Source: Candidatus Blautia intestinipullorum (GTDB taxonomy: Bacteria; Bacillota; Clostridia; Lachnospirales; Lachnospiraceae). From it: a stretch of DNA of 14,040 nt. Under the pieces are notes generated by a model. It was not told where the DNA came from. It saw only the letters and a program-made list of their open reading frames with translations, and searched no databases. Both the position numbers and the translations under genes were made by a program. Of the stretch, positions 7,512 through 13,929 are shown piece by piece (the first letter of the stretch is position 1; each line of letters starts with the position of its first letter). Where the stretch lies: contig DWVA01000321.1 in assembly GCA_019120475.1 (NCBI GenBank), positions 1 through 14,040 on the forward strand, in the 5' to 3' direction.

Positions 7512-8603
7512 ATGGAGAAAGGCAGAAAGAACAATACCGGCAAAGCGGATCCTGCCCTGCTGACGCTGGTTTTGCTGCTGGCGGTATTCGGACTGGTGAT
7601 CCTTTTCAGCGCAAGCTCTTATAACGGCAGGGTGCGTTTCCACGATACTGCCTATTATTTCAAAAAACAGTTGTTTGCTACGGCTCTTGGACTGGCCGCC
7701 ATGTATGCGGTGTCCAGGATCGATTATCATCTGTTTGTGCGGACAGCTCCGGCGGCTTATCTGGCCGCCATGATTTTTTCTACCCTTGTTCTTCTGGTAG
7801 GCCGGGAGATAAACGGATCAAAAAGATGGCTGGATCTGGGTCCTTTGTCTTTTCAGCCTTCGGAATTTGCAAAAGTGGCGGTGATCCTTTTTCTGGCATG
7901 GCAGATCGGGAGGACAAAAAGCGGTACCTCCGGGATATGGTTTATGTCCAGGACCATGCTGACCCTTCTTCCTATCGTTGGTCTGGTAGGCTCCAATAAC
8001 CTCAGTACCGCTATTATTATTCTGGGGATCGGAGTGCTTCTGATCTTTGTCTCTAATCCCAGATATCTTCCCTTTGTGGGAATGGGGGCGGCAGGAGCCG
8101 CTTTCGTAGCCGTATTTCTGGCAGCGGAAAGCTACCGTCTGGAGCGGCTGGCTATCTGGAGAAATCCGGAAAAATATGAAAAGGGCTTTCAGACCATCCA
8201 GGGCCTTTACGCGATTGGCAGTGGAGGACTTTTCGGAAGGGGGCTTGGAAGCAGCCTGCAGAAACTGGGGTTTGTGCCGGAAGCCCAGAATGATATGATC
8301 TTTTCCATTATCTGCGAGGAGCTGGGACTGACGGGAGCCGGGATCCTGATCCTTATCTTCGGCCTTCTCATATGGAGGCTGTGCGTGACTGCCATGCATT
8401 CCCGGGATCTGGAGGGGGCCCTGGTAAGCGCGGGCATTATGGGACACATGGCTATCCAGGTGATCCTGAATATATCAGTGGTGACGAATACCATACCTAA
8501 TACAGGAATAACCCTGCCTTTTATCAGTTACGGAGGAACATCGGTAGTATTTCTTCTCGCGGAAATGGGGCTGGCGTTAAGCGTCAGCAGTCACAGGAAA
8601 TAA
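7512..8603 (+). CDS. ftsW: SEDS-family peptidoglycan polymerase FtsW/SpoVE
   Basis: This 363-residue polytopic membrane protein belongs to the SEDS family. FtsW uses lipid II to polymerise septal glycan strands and works with a class B PBP such as those encoded upstream. Family signatures are present: GSKRWLDLGPLSFQPSEFAK (102-121), PEAQNDMIF with the essential-type aspartate D261, and the FtsW/RodA/SpoVE signature around NTIPNTGITLPFISYGGTS (326-344). ATG 7512 follows GGGAGG (7500-7505). In the B. subtilis cluster this position is spoVE; sequence alone does not separate a vegetative FtsW from a sporulation SpoVE. murG, normally next, is absent; a murA gene follows within a few dozen bases. 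Confidence 0.93.
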   Translation: MEKGRKNNTGKADPALLTLVLLLAVFGLVILFSASSYNGRVRFHDTAYYFKKQLFATALGLAAMYAVSRIDYHLFVRTAPAAYLAAMIFSTLVLLVGREINGSKRWLDLGPLSFQPSEFAKVAVILFLAWQIGRTKSGTSGIWFMSRTMLTLLPIVGLVGSNNLSTAIIILGIGVLLIFVSNPRYLPFVGMGAAGAAFVAVFLAAESYRLERLAIWRNPEKYEKGFQTIQGLYAIGSGGLFGRGLGSSLQKLGFVPEAQNDMIFSIICEELGLTGAGILILIFGLLIWRLCVTAMHSRDLEGALVSAGIMGHMAIQVILNISVVTNTIPNTGITLPFISYGGTSVVFLLAEMGLALSVSSHRK

Positions 8604-8649
8604 GGAAACGCATATGATAAATGTAAGAGCCCCTTTGGGAGTGAACAGC

Positions 8650-9909
8650 ATGGACGAAATTCGGGTTACAGGAGGAAAAGCGCTGCAGGGGAGTGTGTCT
8701 GTGCAGGGATCCAAAAACGCGGCGCTGCCTATGATGGCTGCGTCTTTGCTTCACCGGGGCGTCAGCGTACTGAGGGGATGCCCTAAAATCGCAGATGTAT
8801 ACTGCATGGAAGAAATCTTAAATGAGCTCGGGGCTTTGACATGGTGGAACGGGAGCGATCTGTATCTGGACTGCTCCAGGGCAGACAGGACGGAAGTTCC
8901 CGGGGACAAAACAGGAAAAATGCGCTCGTCGGTGATCCTTCTCGGAGCTATGCTGGGAAGAAACAAAAAAGGGCTTATGGGGTATCCGGGCGGCTGCGTG
9001 ATCGGCAGAAGGCCCATTGACCTGCATCTTTATGTATTGAGAGAAATGGGGGCGTCTCTTGCGGCGGGAGAAGGATATATATCCGCTGTCTGCTCCCGCC
9101 TTGCAGGGACAGAAATCCTGTTTCCGAAAAGCAGTGTGGGCGCTACAGAACAGGGGATCCTGGCCGCTGTTCTGGCAGAAGGAGAGACGGTCCTCTGCCG
9201 ATGCGCCTGTGAGCCCGAGATCGTCTGGCTGTGCCGTTATCTGAAGAGAATGGGAGCAAAAATTGCAGGGGAAGGAAGCAGGGAGATACGTATCCAGGGT
9301 GTGGAGACGCTGTCGGGGGGAGATATGAAGGTCCCGCCGGACAGAATCGCTGCGGGAACGTATCTCTGCGCGGCGGCGGCCACAAGAGGAAAAATCGTTA
9401 TTGAGAATCCTCCGGAGGGAGAACTGGACGCTTTCCTTCAGGTATATCGGAAAATAGGTGGACAATATGAAGGGAAGAGTGGTAAACTAATAGCTGACGG
9501 AAGCAGGGTGCGTTTTCCTCTTCCATTTCTGGAAACAGAAGAATACCCGGGTTTTCCCACGGATCTGCAGTCGCCTCTTATGGCGGTGCTGGCAACGATC
9601 CCCGGAGAAAGCCACATACGGGAAAATATATTTGAAGACCGGTTCAAGCTTGCCAGGGAGCTGAATAAAATGGGCGCGTCTGTTACGGTATCCGGGCGGG
9701 ACGCCTGGATCAGAGGAACTTCTTCTCTTTTTGGCTGCGAGGTTAAGGCTGAGGAACTGAGAGGAGGGGCTGCGCTTATACTGGCTGCTCTGGCCGCGCA
9801 GGGGAGTACGGTTATCAAAGGCTATTCTTTTGTCCGGCGCGGCTATGAACATATATGCAGGGATTTCGCCGCATTGGGCGGCATAATAGAAGATACAGGA
9901 ACGACATGA
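8650..9909 (+). CDS. murA: UDP-N-acetylglucosamine 1-carboxyvinyltransferase (MurA family)
   Basis: MurA transfers enolpyruvate from PEP to UDP-GlcNAc, the first committed cytoplasmic step of peptidoglycan synthesis and the target of fosfomycin. With ATG 8650 the protein is 419 residues and its numbering follows E. coli MurA closely: K22-N23 in GSKNAALP, R92, the catalytic loop PGGCVIGRRPIDLH with C116, D305 in YPGFPTDLQ, R371 and R397. The cysteine is kept, so the enzyme is predicted to be fosfomycin-sensitive in principle. An in-frame ATG at 8614 with AAGGAAA before it would add 12 residues, but 8650 follows GGGAGTGA and matches the family N-terminus. Low-GC Gram-positives often have two murA genes; whether this is the main or second copy cannot be told here. 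It ends one base before divIB. Confidence 0.92.
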   Translation: MDEIRVTGGKALQGSVSVQGSKNAALPMMAASLLHRGVSVLRGCPKIADVYCMEEILNELGALTWWNGSDLYLDCSRADRTEVPGDKTGKMRSSVILLGAMLGRNKKGLMGYPGGCVIGRRPIDLHLYVLREMGASLAAGEGYISAVCSRLAGTEILFPKSSVGATEQGILAAVLAEGETVLCRCACEPEIVWLCRYLKRMGAKIAGEGSREIRIQGVETLSGGDMKVPPDRIAAGTYLCAAAATRGKIVIENPPEGELDAFLQVYRKIGGQYEGKSGKLIADGSRVRFPLPFLETEEYPGFPTDLQSPLMAVLATIPGESHIRENIFEDRFKLARELNKMGASVTVSGRDAWIRGTSSLFGCEVKAEELRGGAALILAALAAQGSTVIKGYSFVRRGYEHICRDFAALGGIIEDTGTT

Positions 9910-9910
9910 T

Positions 9911-11221
9911 ATGAGAACATCCAAATACAGGAAAAAAATAAAGCTCACGGATAAGCAGAAGAAGATGATCGCAGGCATAGCGGCAGCAGGAGTTCTTGGC
10001 GGCGCTGTTTTTTTCTTTACCTATTTTCATGTGGAAAATGTAGAAGTCATGGGCAGCGGCCATTACACGGAAGATGAGATAAAAGAAATGATCCTGCGGG
10101 GGCCGATGGCTTCAAACTCCATACTGGCTCCCCTTCTTTATTCAAGGGAAAAAGCCGGGGACATTCCATATGTAGAGGGCTTTACAGTCAGCAGGACGGA
10201 CAGAAACACGATCGTGATCAGCGTCAAGGAGAAGAAACCGGTAGGATGCATTCCCTATCTGGACAGTTACATATATTTTGACAGAAACGGAATCTTCATC
10301 GAAAGCGACAGGACCAGAGACGAAGCGGTGCCGTTTTTTGACGGCATCCAGGTGGAGCAGGTGGTGAAGGATGAGAAGCTTCCCATCGAGGATACGGTTC
10401 TGAACACTGCCGTGGCTCTCTCCACGATCTTCGCGAAAAACGATATGATACCGGATCACATACAATTTGATGACAACAGCGATATCAGCCTTCTGTATGG
10501 AGATATAACCGTGCTGCTGGGAAAAGACGAATACCTGGAAGACAAAATGACCAGAGTGATCGCTATTCTTCCCCAGCTAAGCGGACAAAAAGGCATCCTT
10601 CATATGGAAAATGTGACGAATTCCTCGAAAACCATAACTTTTGAGGCGGAGGTGGAAGAAGCCACAGCCGAAAACTGGACAGGCGGTTATGATGAAAACG
10701 GGGAGTATACCGGAGACGGGGAATATGATGAAAACGGCAGGTATGTAGGCCCCAGACCGATGTCGGCTCTCGATTACGCTTTGGAAAACTGGGTAGGCGG
10801 CTATGATGAAGAAGGAGATTATACAGGCGCGGGAGAGTATGACGCGGATATGAATTATGTAGGTCCGGCGCCGACCCAGGAGACGATCGACGCCATGGGA
10901 GACTGGACAGGCGGATATAATGAGGAGGGCGGTTTCACCGGAACAGGAGAATATGACCGGGAAGGCAATTATGTAGGACCGAATCCAAATGACGGCTCTT
11001 CAGGGGAGGACGATTCCTCAGAGGAAGATTACAGCGGGGAATCAGGTGGTTATGAGGAAGATTATGATGAGGAAGATTCCTACAGTGAAGACTCCTATAG
11101 TGAAGATTCCTACAGCGAGGATTATGGTTATGACGATTCTTACGATGAGGACTATGATTCCGGAGAGGATTACGGCTACGATGACTCCTACAGCGAGGAT
11201 TACGGCGATGAAGGATACTGA
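9911..11221 (+). CDS. divIB: DivIB/FtsQ cell division protein with repeat-rich C-terminal extension
   Basis: This 436-residue bitopic division protein has a basic cytoplasmic N-terminus, one membrane segment (about 18-38), a POTRA-like domain starting with HVENVEVMGSGHYTEDEI (40-57), and a beta domain to about residue 245. DivIB/FtsQ joins FtsL and DivIC in the divisome outside the membrane. From residue 255 the protein is unusual. Three units of exactly 38 residues begin at 255, 293 and 331 (WxGGYDExGxYTGxGEYD...YVGP), then a tail (371-436) contains 15 Tyr, 31 Asp/Glu and no Lys or Arg, including SYSED three times in a row. B. subtilis DivIB has no comparable tail of this size. ATG 9911 starts one base after the murA stop, with AGGA at 9897-9900, so it is probably translationally coupled. 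Confidence 0.9.
   Translation: MRTSKYRKKIKLTDKQKKMIAGIAAAGVLGGAVFFFTYFHVENVEVMGSGHYTEDEIKEMILRGPMASNSILAPLLYSREKAGDIPYVEGFTVSRTDRNTIVISVKEKKPVGCIPYLDSYIYFDRNGIFIESDRTRDEAVPFFDGIQVEQVVKDEKLPIEDTVLNTAVALSTIFAKNDMIPDHIQFDDNSDISLLYGDITVLLGKDEYLEDKMTRVIAILPQLSGQKGILHMENVTNSSKTITFEAEVEEATAENWTGGYDENGEYTGDGEYDENGRYVGPRPMSALDYALENWVGGYDEEGDYTGAGEYDADMNYVGPAPTQETIDAMGDWTGGYNEEGGFTGTGEYDREGNYVGPNPNDGSSGEDDSSEEDYSGESGGYEEDYDEEDSYSEDSYSEDSYSEDYGYDDSYDEDYDSGEDYGYDDSYSEDYGDEGY
10673..10996 (+). repeat. three 114-bp in-frame tandem repeats in divIB
   Basis: Units begin at 10673, 10787 and 10901 (the third is slightly shorter) and encode 38-residue repeats. Each unit holds two related sub-motifs, YDENGEYTG-like and YDENGRYVG-like. 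DNA copies have diverged, so this is an old protein repeat rather than a recent slip-strand expansion. Confidence 0.9.
11078..11122 (+). repeat. three 15-bp tandem repeats encoding SYSED in divIB
   Basis: Residues 390-404 of DivIB read SYSED three times. The DNA units differ only at synonymous positions. Further SYSED, YGYDDS and YDEDY elements follow up to the stop, so the whole 3' end is low-complexity coding sequence and could change length by slippage. Confidence 0.8.
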
Positions 11222-11271
11222 TGCCTGTGACGAAAATTAGTGAAAAAAGTATAAAAAAACAAAAATAGTAG

Positions 11272-11300
11272 TTGATTAATTGAAAAAAAAAATATATGAT
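11272..11300 (+). promoter_or_regulatory. sigma-A-type promoter before ftsZ
   Basis: TTGATT (11272-11277) and TATGAT (11295-11300) are separated by 17 bases in an A/T-rich gap after divIB. A start near 11307 would leave a leader of about 48 bases before the ftsZ start. It allows ftsZ to be expressed separately from the upstream cluster. Confidence 0.65.
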
Positions 11301-11354
11301 ATACTATATGCAGGTATATACGATAACAATCGGGGAAATAAAGGAGGAAGTACA

Positions 11355-12521
11355 TTGTTAGAGATTATGTCAAATGAAGCCGAGTCTTCCGCCAAGATCA
11401 TTGTCATTGGCGTAGGCGGAGCTGGAAATAATGCTGTGAACAGAATGGTGGAAGAGACCATCGGAGGAGTGGAGTTTGTAGGCGTTAATACAGATAAGCA
11501 GGCTCTGACTCTGTGTAAAGCTCCAACAGTACTTCAGATCGGCGAGAAGATAACGAAGGGCCTCGGCGCCGGAGCACAGCCGGAAGTTGGCCAGAAGGCT
11601 GCTGAGGAGAGCATAGAAGATGTGAAACAGATCATGGAAGGCGCTGATATGGTGTTTGTCACCTGCGGTATGGGCGGCGGCACCGGAACCGGAGCGGCTC
11701 CCGTAATCGCGGCAGCAGCCAAAGAGATGGGAATCCTGACAGTAGGCGTTGTCACAAAGCCTTTCCGTTTTGAAGCCAAGACCCGTATGAACAATGCTCT
11801 TGCGGGAATTGAAAATCTGAAGAAAGCAGTGGATACACTGATCGTTATTCCAAATGATAAACTTCTGGAGATCGTAGACCGCCGGACGACTATGCCGGAG
11901 GCTCTCCGCAAAGCAGACGAAGTGCTTCAGCAGGCAGTACAGGGCATTACAGACCTGATCAATCTGCCGGCTCTCATCAATCTGGACTTTGCGGATGTTC
12001 AGACAGTTATGACAGACAAGGGAATCGCTCATATCGGTATCGGAGAAGCAAGAGGAGACGATAAAGCCATGGAAGCAGTACAGCAGGCGGTATCCTCCCC
12101 GCTTCTGGAGACAACCATCAAGGGTGCGACCCATGTGATCATCAATATTTCAGGAGATATCTCTCTGATGGATGCAAACGACGCGGCAAGTTATGTACAG
12201 GAGCTTACAGGAGACGATGCGAATATCATCTTCGGAGCTATGTATGACGATTCCGTAGCAGATTACGCAAGGATCACTGTAATCGCAACAGGATTATCCG
12301 ACACGACTTCCAAACCGTCATCTTCTCTCGGAGGAAGAAGCACCTCTCCGTTTTCTGTAAGAAGATCATCGACAGCAGCCGGAAGCGGCAATACGCAGGG
12401 CGGCCTGAATATGCCTACCTTTACCATGCCGACGATGCATTCCTCTTTCGGAACAAAGGTGCCGTCCAGTACAGTACAGAAGAAGGACATCCAGATACCG
12501 GATTTTCTTAAAAACAGATAG
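11355..12521 (+). CDS. ftsZ: cell division GTPase FtsZ, TTG start
   Basis: FtsZ is the tubulin-like GTPase that polymerises into the cytoplasmic Z-ring. The 388-residue product has VIGVGGAGNNAVNRM (17-31), the tubulin signature GGGTGTG (107-113), the T7 loop NLDFADV (209-215) that supplies catalytic aspartates, a Ser/Thr-rich linker (about 315-375), and the conserved C-terminal peptide DIQIPDFLKNR that binds membrane tethers and regulators. The start is taken as TTG 11355, seven bases after AAGGAGG (11341-11347). ATG 11367 is too far from that site, and a TTG at 11280 lies inside the promoter. No ftsA precedes it, unlike in B. subtilis, although the FtsA-binding tail is kept. A bidirectional terminator follows. 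Confidence 0.97.
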   Translation: MLEIMSNEAESSAKIIVIGVGGAGNNAVNRMVEETIGGVEFVGVNTDKQALTLCKAPTVLQIGEKITKGLGAGAQPEVGQKAAEESIEDVKQIMEGADMVFVTCGMGGGTGTGAAPVIAAAAKEMGILTVGVVTKPFRFEAKTRMNNALAGIENLKKAVDTLIVIPNDKLLEIVDRRTTMPEALRKADEVLQQAVQGITDLINLPALINLDFADVQTVMTDKGIAHIGIGEARGDDKAMEAVQQAVSSPLLETTIKGATHVIINISGDISLMDANDAASYVQELTGDDANIIFGAMYDDSVADYARITVIATGLSDTTSKPSSSLGGRSTSPFSVRRSSTAAGSGNTQGGLNMPTFTMPTMHSSFGTKVPSSTVQKKDIQIPDFLKNR

Positions 12522-12544
12522 GAAACAAAGATAAAGAAAAAGGA

Positions 12545-12573
12545 AAAGGACGCTGCGTTCGGCAGCGTCCTTT
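12545..12573. terminator. bidirectional intrinsic terminator between ftsZ and the DUF1540 gene
   Basis: AAAGGACGCTGC (12545-12556) pairs perfectly with GCAGCGTCCTTT (12562-12573) across a GTTCG loop. T-rich sequence follows on both strands: TTTCTTC on the plus strand and a CCTTTTTC-type tail on the minus strand. It lies between two convergent genes and suits both. Confidence 0.85.
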
Positions 12574-12575
12574 CT

Positions 12576-12899
12576 TCAGCATTTGCATGCAAAAGTACTG
12601 CATTTTGTATCCTGGCAGGTACATGCATTGTGTCCGGCAATATCAATAGCGGAAGCGGTGCATCTGCAATGCTCGTTATAAGTGCATTCCTTTGCCTTGC
12701 AGTCAATGTTGATCTTTTCACAGCCGCAATGTTCGCTCTTGGCATTTGTAACGGAATCCTTTCCCTGTTCGCGGAAGCTCTGGCAGCAGGTCTCGTCCGC
12801 GCAGCGGGCTGTGGAGCCGGCGACTTCAATGGCCCCTTTTGAACAGAGGCTGTCTTTGTTGTAAATACAGGTGGTTGCGCTGCAGTTAAGAATTGTCAT
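12576..12899 (-). CDS. small Cys-rich protein with two DUF1540 domains
   Basis: This 107-residue protein contains 17 cysteines and two copies of the DUF1540 pattern (C-x4-C-x-YN-x-C, then an A-x-I-D/E-V/I-A-G stretch and a CxTxC/C-SF-like end): residues about 5-43 and 66-105. DUF1540 proteins are common in Clostridia; the cysteine spacing suggests metal binding, but the function is not established. There is no signal peptide or membrane segment. The start ATG at 12899 (minus) is preceded by AAGGAGGG at good spacing; an upstream in-frame Met at 12971 lacks a site and would add 24 unlike residues. It is transcribed toward ftsZ and shares its terminator. The leader contains a 16-base perfect palindrome. 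Confidence 0.88.
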   Translation of the reverse strand: MTILNCSATTCIYNKDSLCSKGAIEVAGSTARCADETCCQSFREQGKDSVTNAKSEHCGCEKINIDCKAKECTYNEHCRCTASAIDIAGHNACTCQDTKCSTFACKC

Positions 12900-12922
12900 A
12901 TTATGCCCTCCTTGTTGATCCA

Positions 12923-12938
12923 GGGCTTTCGAAAGCCC
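12923..12938. promoter_or_regulatory. 16-base perfect palindrome in the DUF1540 gene leader
   Basis: GGGCTTTCGAAAGCCC is a perfect inverted repeat lying 24 bases upstream of the DUF1540 start codon. It could be an operator or an mRNA hairpin close to the ribosome binding site. No T-tract follows it on the minus strand, so it is not a terminator. Confidence 0.45.
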
Positions 12939-13049
12939 GTTTGCCTCACAGAAACAATGTCTGTACAACAAAAGAGTGGAAAAACAGGCATGATTTCTGT
13001 GGGATATAACGTAGTATTTACAGAAACAAAAAAGATATTCAAAAAATAC

Positions 13050-13078
13050 TTGACTTTGGATGCCCGCCGTGATATCGT
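13050..13078 (+). promoter_or_regulatory. probable promoter for the infC operon
   Basis: TTGACT (13050-13055) and TATCGT (13073-13078) are 17 bases apart. Initiation near 13085 would give a leader of about 250 bases before infC, as is usual for infC-rpmI-rplT operons. A TATAAT at 13182-13187 has only a poor -35 (TGGATT, 13159-13164) and is a weaker alternative. Confidence 0.55.
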
Positions 13079-13084
13079 ATTACA

Positions 13085-13335
13085 GAACGTTGAAACAAAG
13101 CAGAGTTCCACTCTCACCTCAGCGCACGTAAGATGCGGCTCGGGTTTATATGCACACATGGATTTTCCGTGTATCAGTGGGTATAATGGGTGAGGACGCT
13201 GTCCGCGCCTTTTTTATTTCACAGGAAATGTTTTGCGTCAGCGCACGAAGTAGAGAAAGGACAGCGGCGTCAGGTTTTTGCGAGGGTGACGGATAGTCAT
13301 GGTTTATCATTTATCAGGTATGGAGGTGTACTACA
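13085..13335 (+). promoter_or_regulatory. long infC leader, candidate L20-type leader RNA
   Basis: About 250 bases between the likely promoter and infC. It holds a small hairpin around 13154-13170 (ACATGGA/TCCGTGT), a six-T run at 13210-13215 after GCGCC, and a long-range pairing GCTGTCC (13198-13204) with GGACAGC (13259-13265) that competes with the local GGAC-GCT-GTCC stem (13194-13204). A 10-base direct repeat TCAGCGCACG occurs at 13119-13128 and 13238-13247. In B. subtilis the corresponding leader is bound by L20 and ends transcription early; the same role here is inferred from position and these elements. Confidence 0.45.
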
Positions 13336-13340
13336 ATTAG
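13299..13340 (+). CDS. possible 13-codon leader peptide overlapping the infC start
   Basis: ATG 13299 opens a 13-codon frame (MVYHLSGMEVYYN) ending at TAG 13338-13340. GAGGGTGA at 13282-13289 is a plausible ribosome binding site. The stop shares one base with the proposed infC ATT start (13336-13338), and the infC ribosome binding site lies inside this frame. It may couple translation of infC to the leader. It could equally be a chance frame, given its length. Confidence 0.3.
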   Translation: MVYHLSGMEVYYN

Positions 13341-13842
13341 CAATTTAATGATTAACGAACAAATTAGAGACAAAGAGGTACGTCTGATCGGAGCAGACGG
13401 CGCGCAGTTAGGCATTATGTCTGCAAGAGAGGCTATGTTTAAAGCACAGGAAGCAGGATTGGATCTGGTGAAGATCGCGCCTCAGGCGAAGCCTCCGGTT
13501 TGCAAGATCATTGATTACGGAAAATATCGATACGAGCTTTCCCGCAAAGAAAAGGAAGCGAAGAAAAAACAGAAAACAATTGATATTAAAGAGGTACGTC
13601 TTTCTCCGAATATTGATACCAATGACTTGAAGACAAAAGTAAACGCGGCCAGAAAATTCCTTTCAAAGGGAGACCGCGTGAAAGTTACTCTGCGTTTCCG
13701 CGGAAGAGAGATGGCTCATATGGCCAGCAGCAAACATGTGCTTGACGACTTTGCGGAACTTCTGGCAGATGTGGCTGTAGTGGAGAAGGCTCCAAAGGTA
13801 GAAGGCAGAAGCATGACCATGTTTCTCAGTGAAAAACGTTAG
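13336..13842 (+). CDS. infC: translation initiation factor IF-3, ATT start
   Basis: IF-3 binds the 30S subunit, checks start-codon pairing and keeps subunits apart. The 168-residue product has the N-domain (INEQIRDKEVRLIGADGAQL), a Lys-rich linker (YRYELSRKEKEAKKKQK) and the C-domain with EVRLSPNID and VKVTLRFRGREMAH. The start is placed at ATT 13336: GGAGGTG at 13322-13328 is seven bases upstream, the frame is open, and the resulting N-terminus (SNLMINEQIR) resembles IF-3 from B. subtilis, whose gene also starts with ATT. ATG 13348 would be 19 bases from the ribosome binding site. An AUU start lets IF-3 repress its own translation in E. coli. rpmI follows 87 bases downstream. Confidence 0.95.
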   Translation: MSNLMINEQIRDKEVRLIGADGAQLGIMSAREAMFKAQEAGLDLVKIAPQAKPPVCKIIDYGKYRYELSRKEKEAKKKQKTIDIKEVRLSPNIDTNDLKTKVNAARKFLSKGDRVKVTLRFRGREMAHMASSKHVLDDFAELLADVAVVEKAPKVEGRSMTMFLSEKR

Positions 13843-13847
13843 GCAGT

Positions 13848-13895
13848 TACTGCACGTCTCCGCTTGGAAAGCGGAACGGCAGTATTGTTCAATAC
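13848..13895 (+). promoter_or_regulatory. alternative hairpins between infC and rpmI
   Basis: TACTGC (13848-13853) pairs with GCAGTA (13879-13884), enclosing TCCGCTT/AAGCGGA (13859-13865 with 13869-13875). A second hairpin, GTATTG (13882-13887) with CAATAC (13890-13895), overlaps the outer stem, so the two are mutually exclusive. In E. coli, L20 represses rpmI through structure in this region; a similar role here is only inferred. Confidence 0.4.
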
Positions 13896-13929
13896 AAAAC
13901 AGAACCATTGAATTAAGGAGGAAATAGAA

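Noticed and set aside
8614..8649. Longer MurA start at ATG 8614
   Set aside because: Possible, with AAGGAAA upstream, but ATG 8650 reproduces the E. coli MurA N-terminus and residue numbering (K22, N23, D305, R397).
11280..11354. N-terminal extension of FtsZ from TTG 11280
   Set aside because: It overlaps the promoter, has no ribosome binding site, and adds residues not seen in FtsZ; AAGGAGG sits right for TTG 11355.
11370..12134. A 254-codon minus-strand open frame opposite ftsZ
   Set aside because: Arises from codon use in ftsZ; Cys/His/Ser-rich translation with no family resemblance and no ribosome binding site.
12900..12971. Extension of the DUF1540 protein to the Met at 12971
   Set aside because: No ribosome binding site there; AAGGAGGG lies directly before ATG 12899, and the extension would run through the palindrome.
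13182..13187. Consensus TATAAT as the main infC promoter
   Set aside because: The -35 region at the right distance (TGGATT) is poor, and initiation there would place a T-run about 20 bases into the transcript; TTGACT-17-TATCGT upstream fits better, though both may act.
12903..13193. A 96-codon + strand frame in the DUF1540-infC gap
   Set aside because: No ribosome binding site or domain, and it runs through the promoter region and leader of infC.
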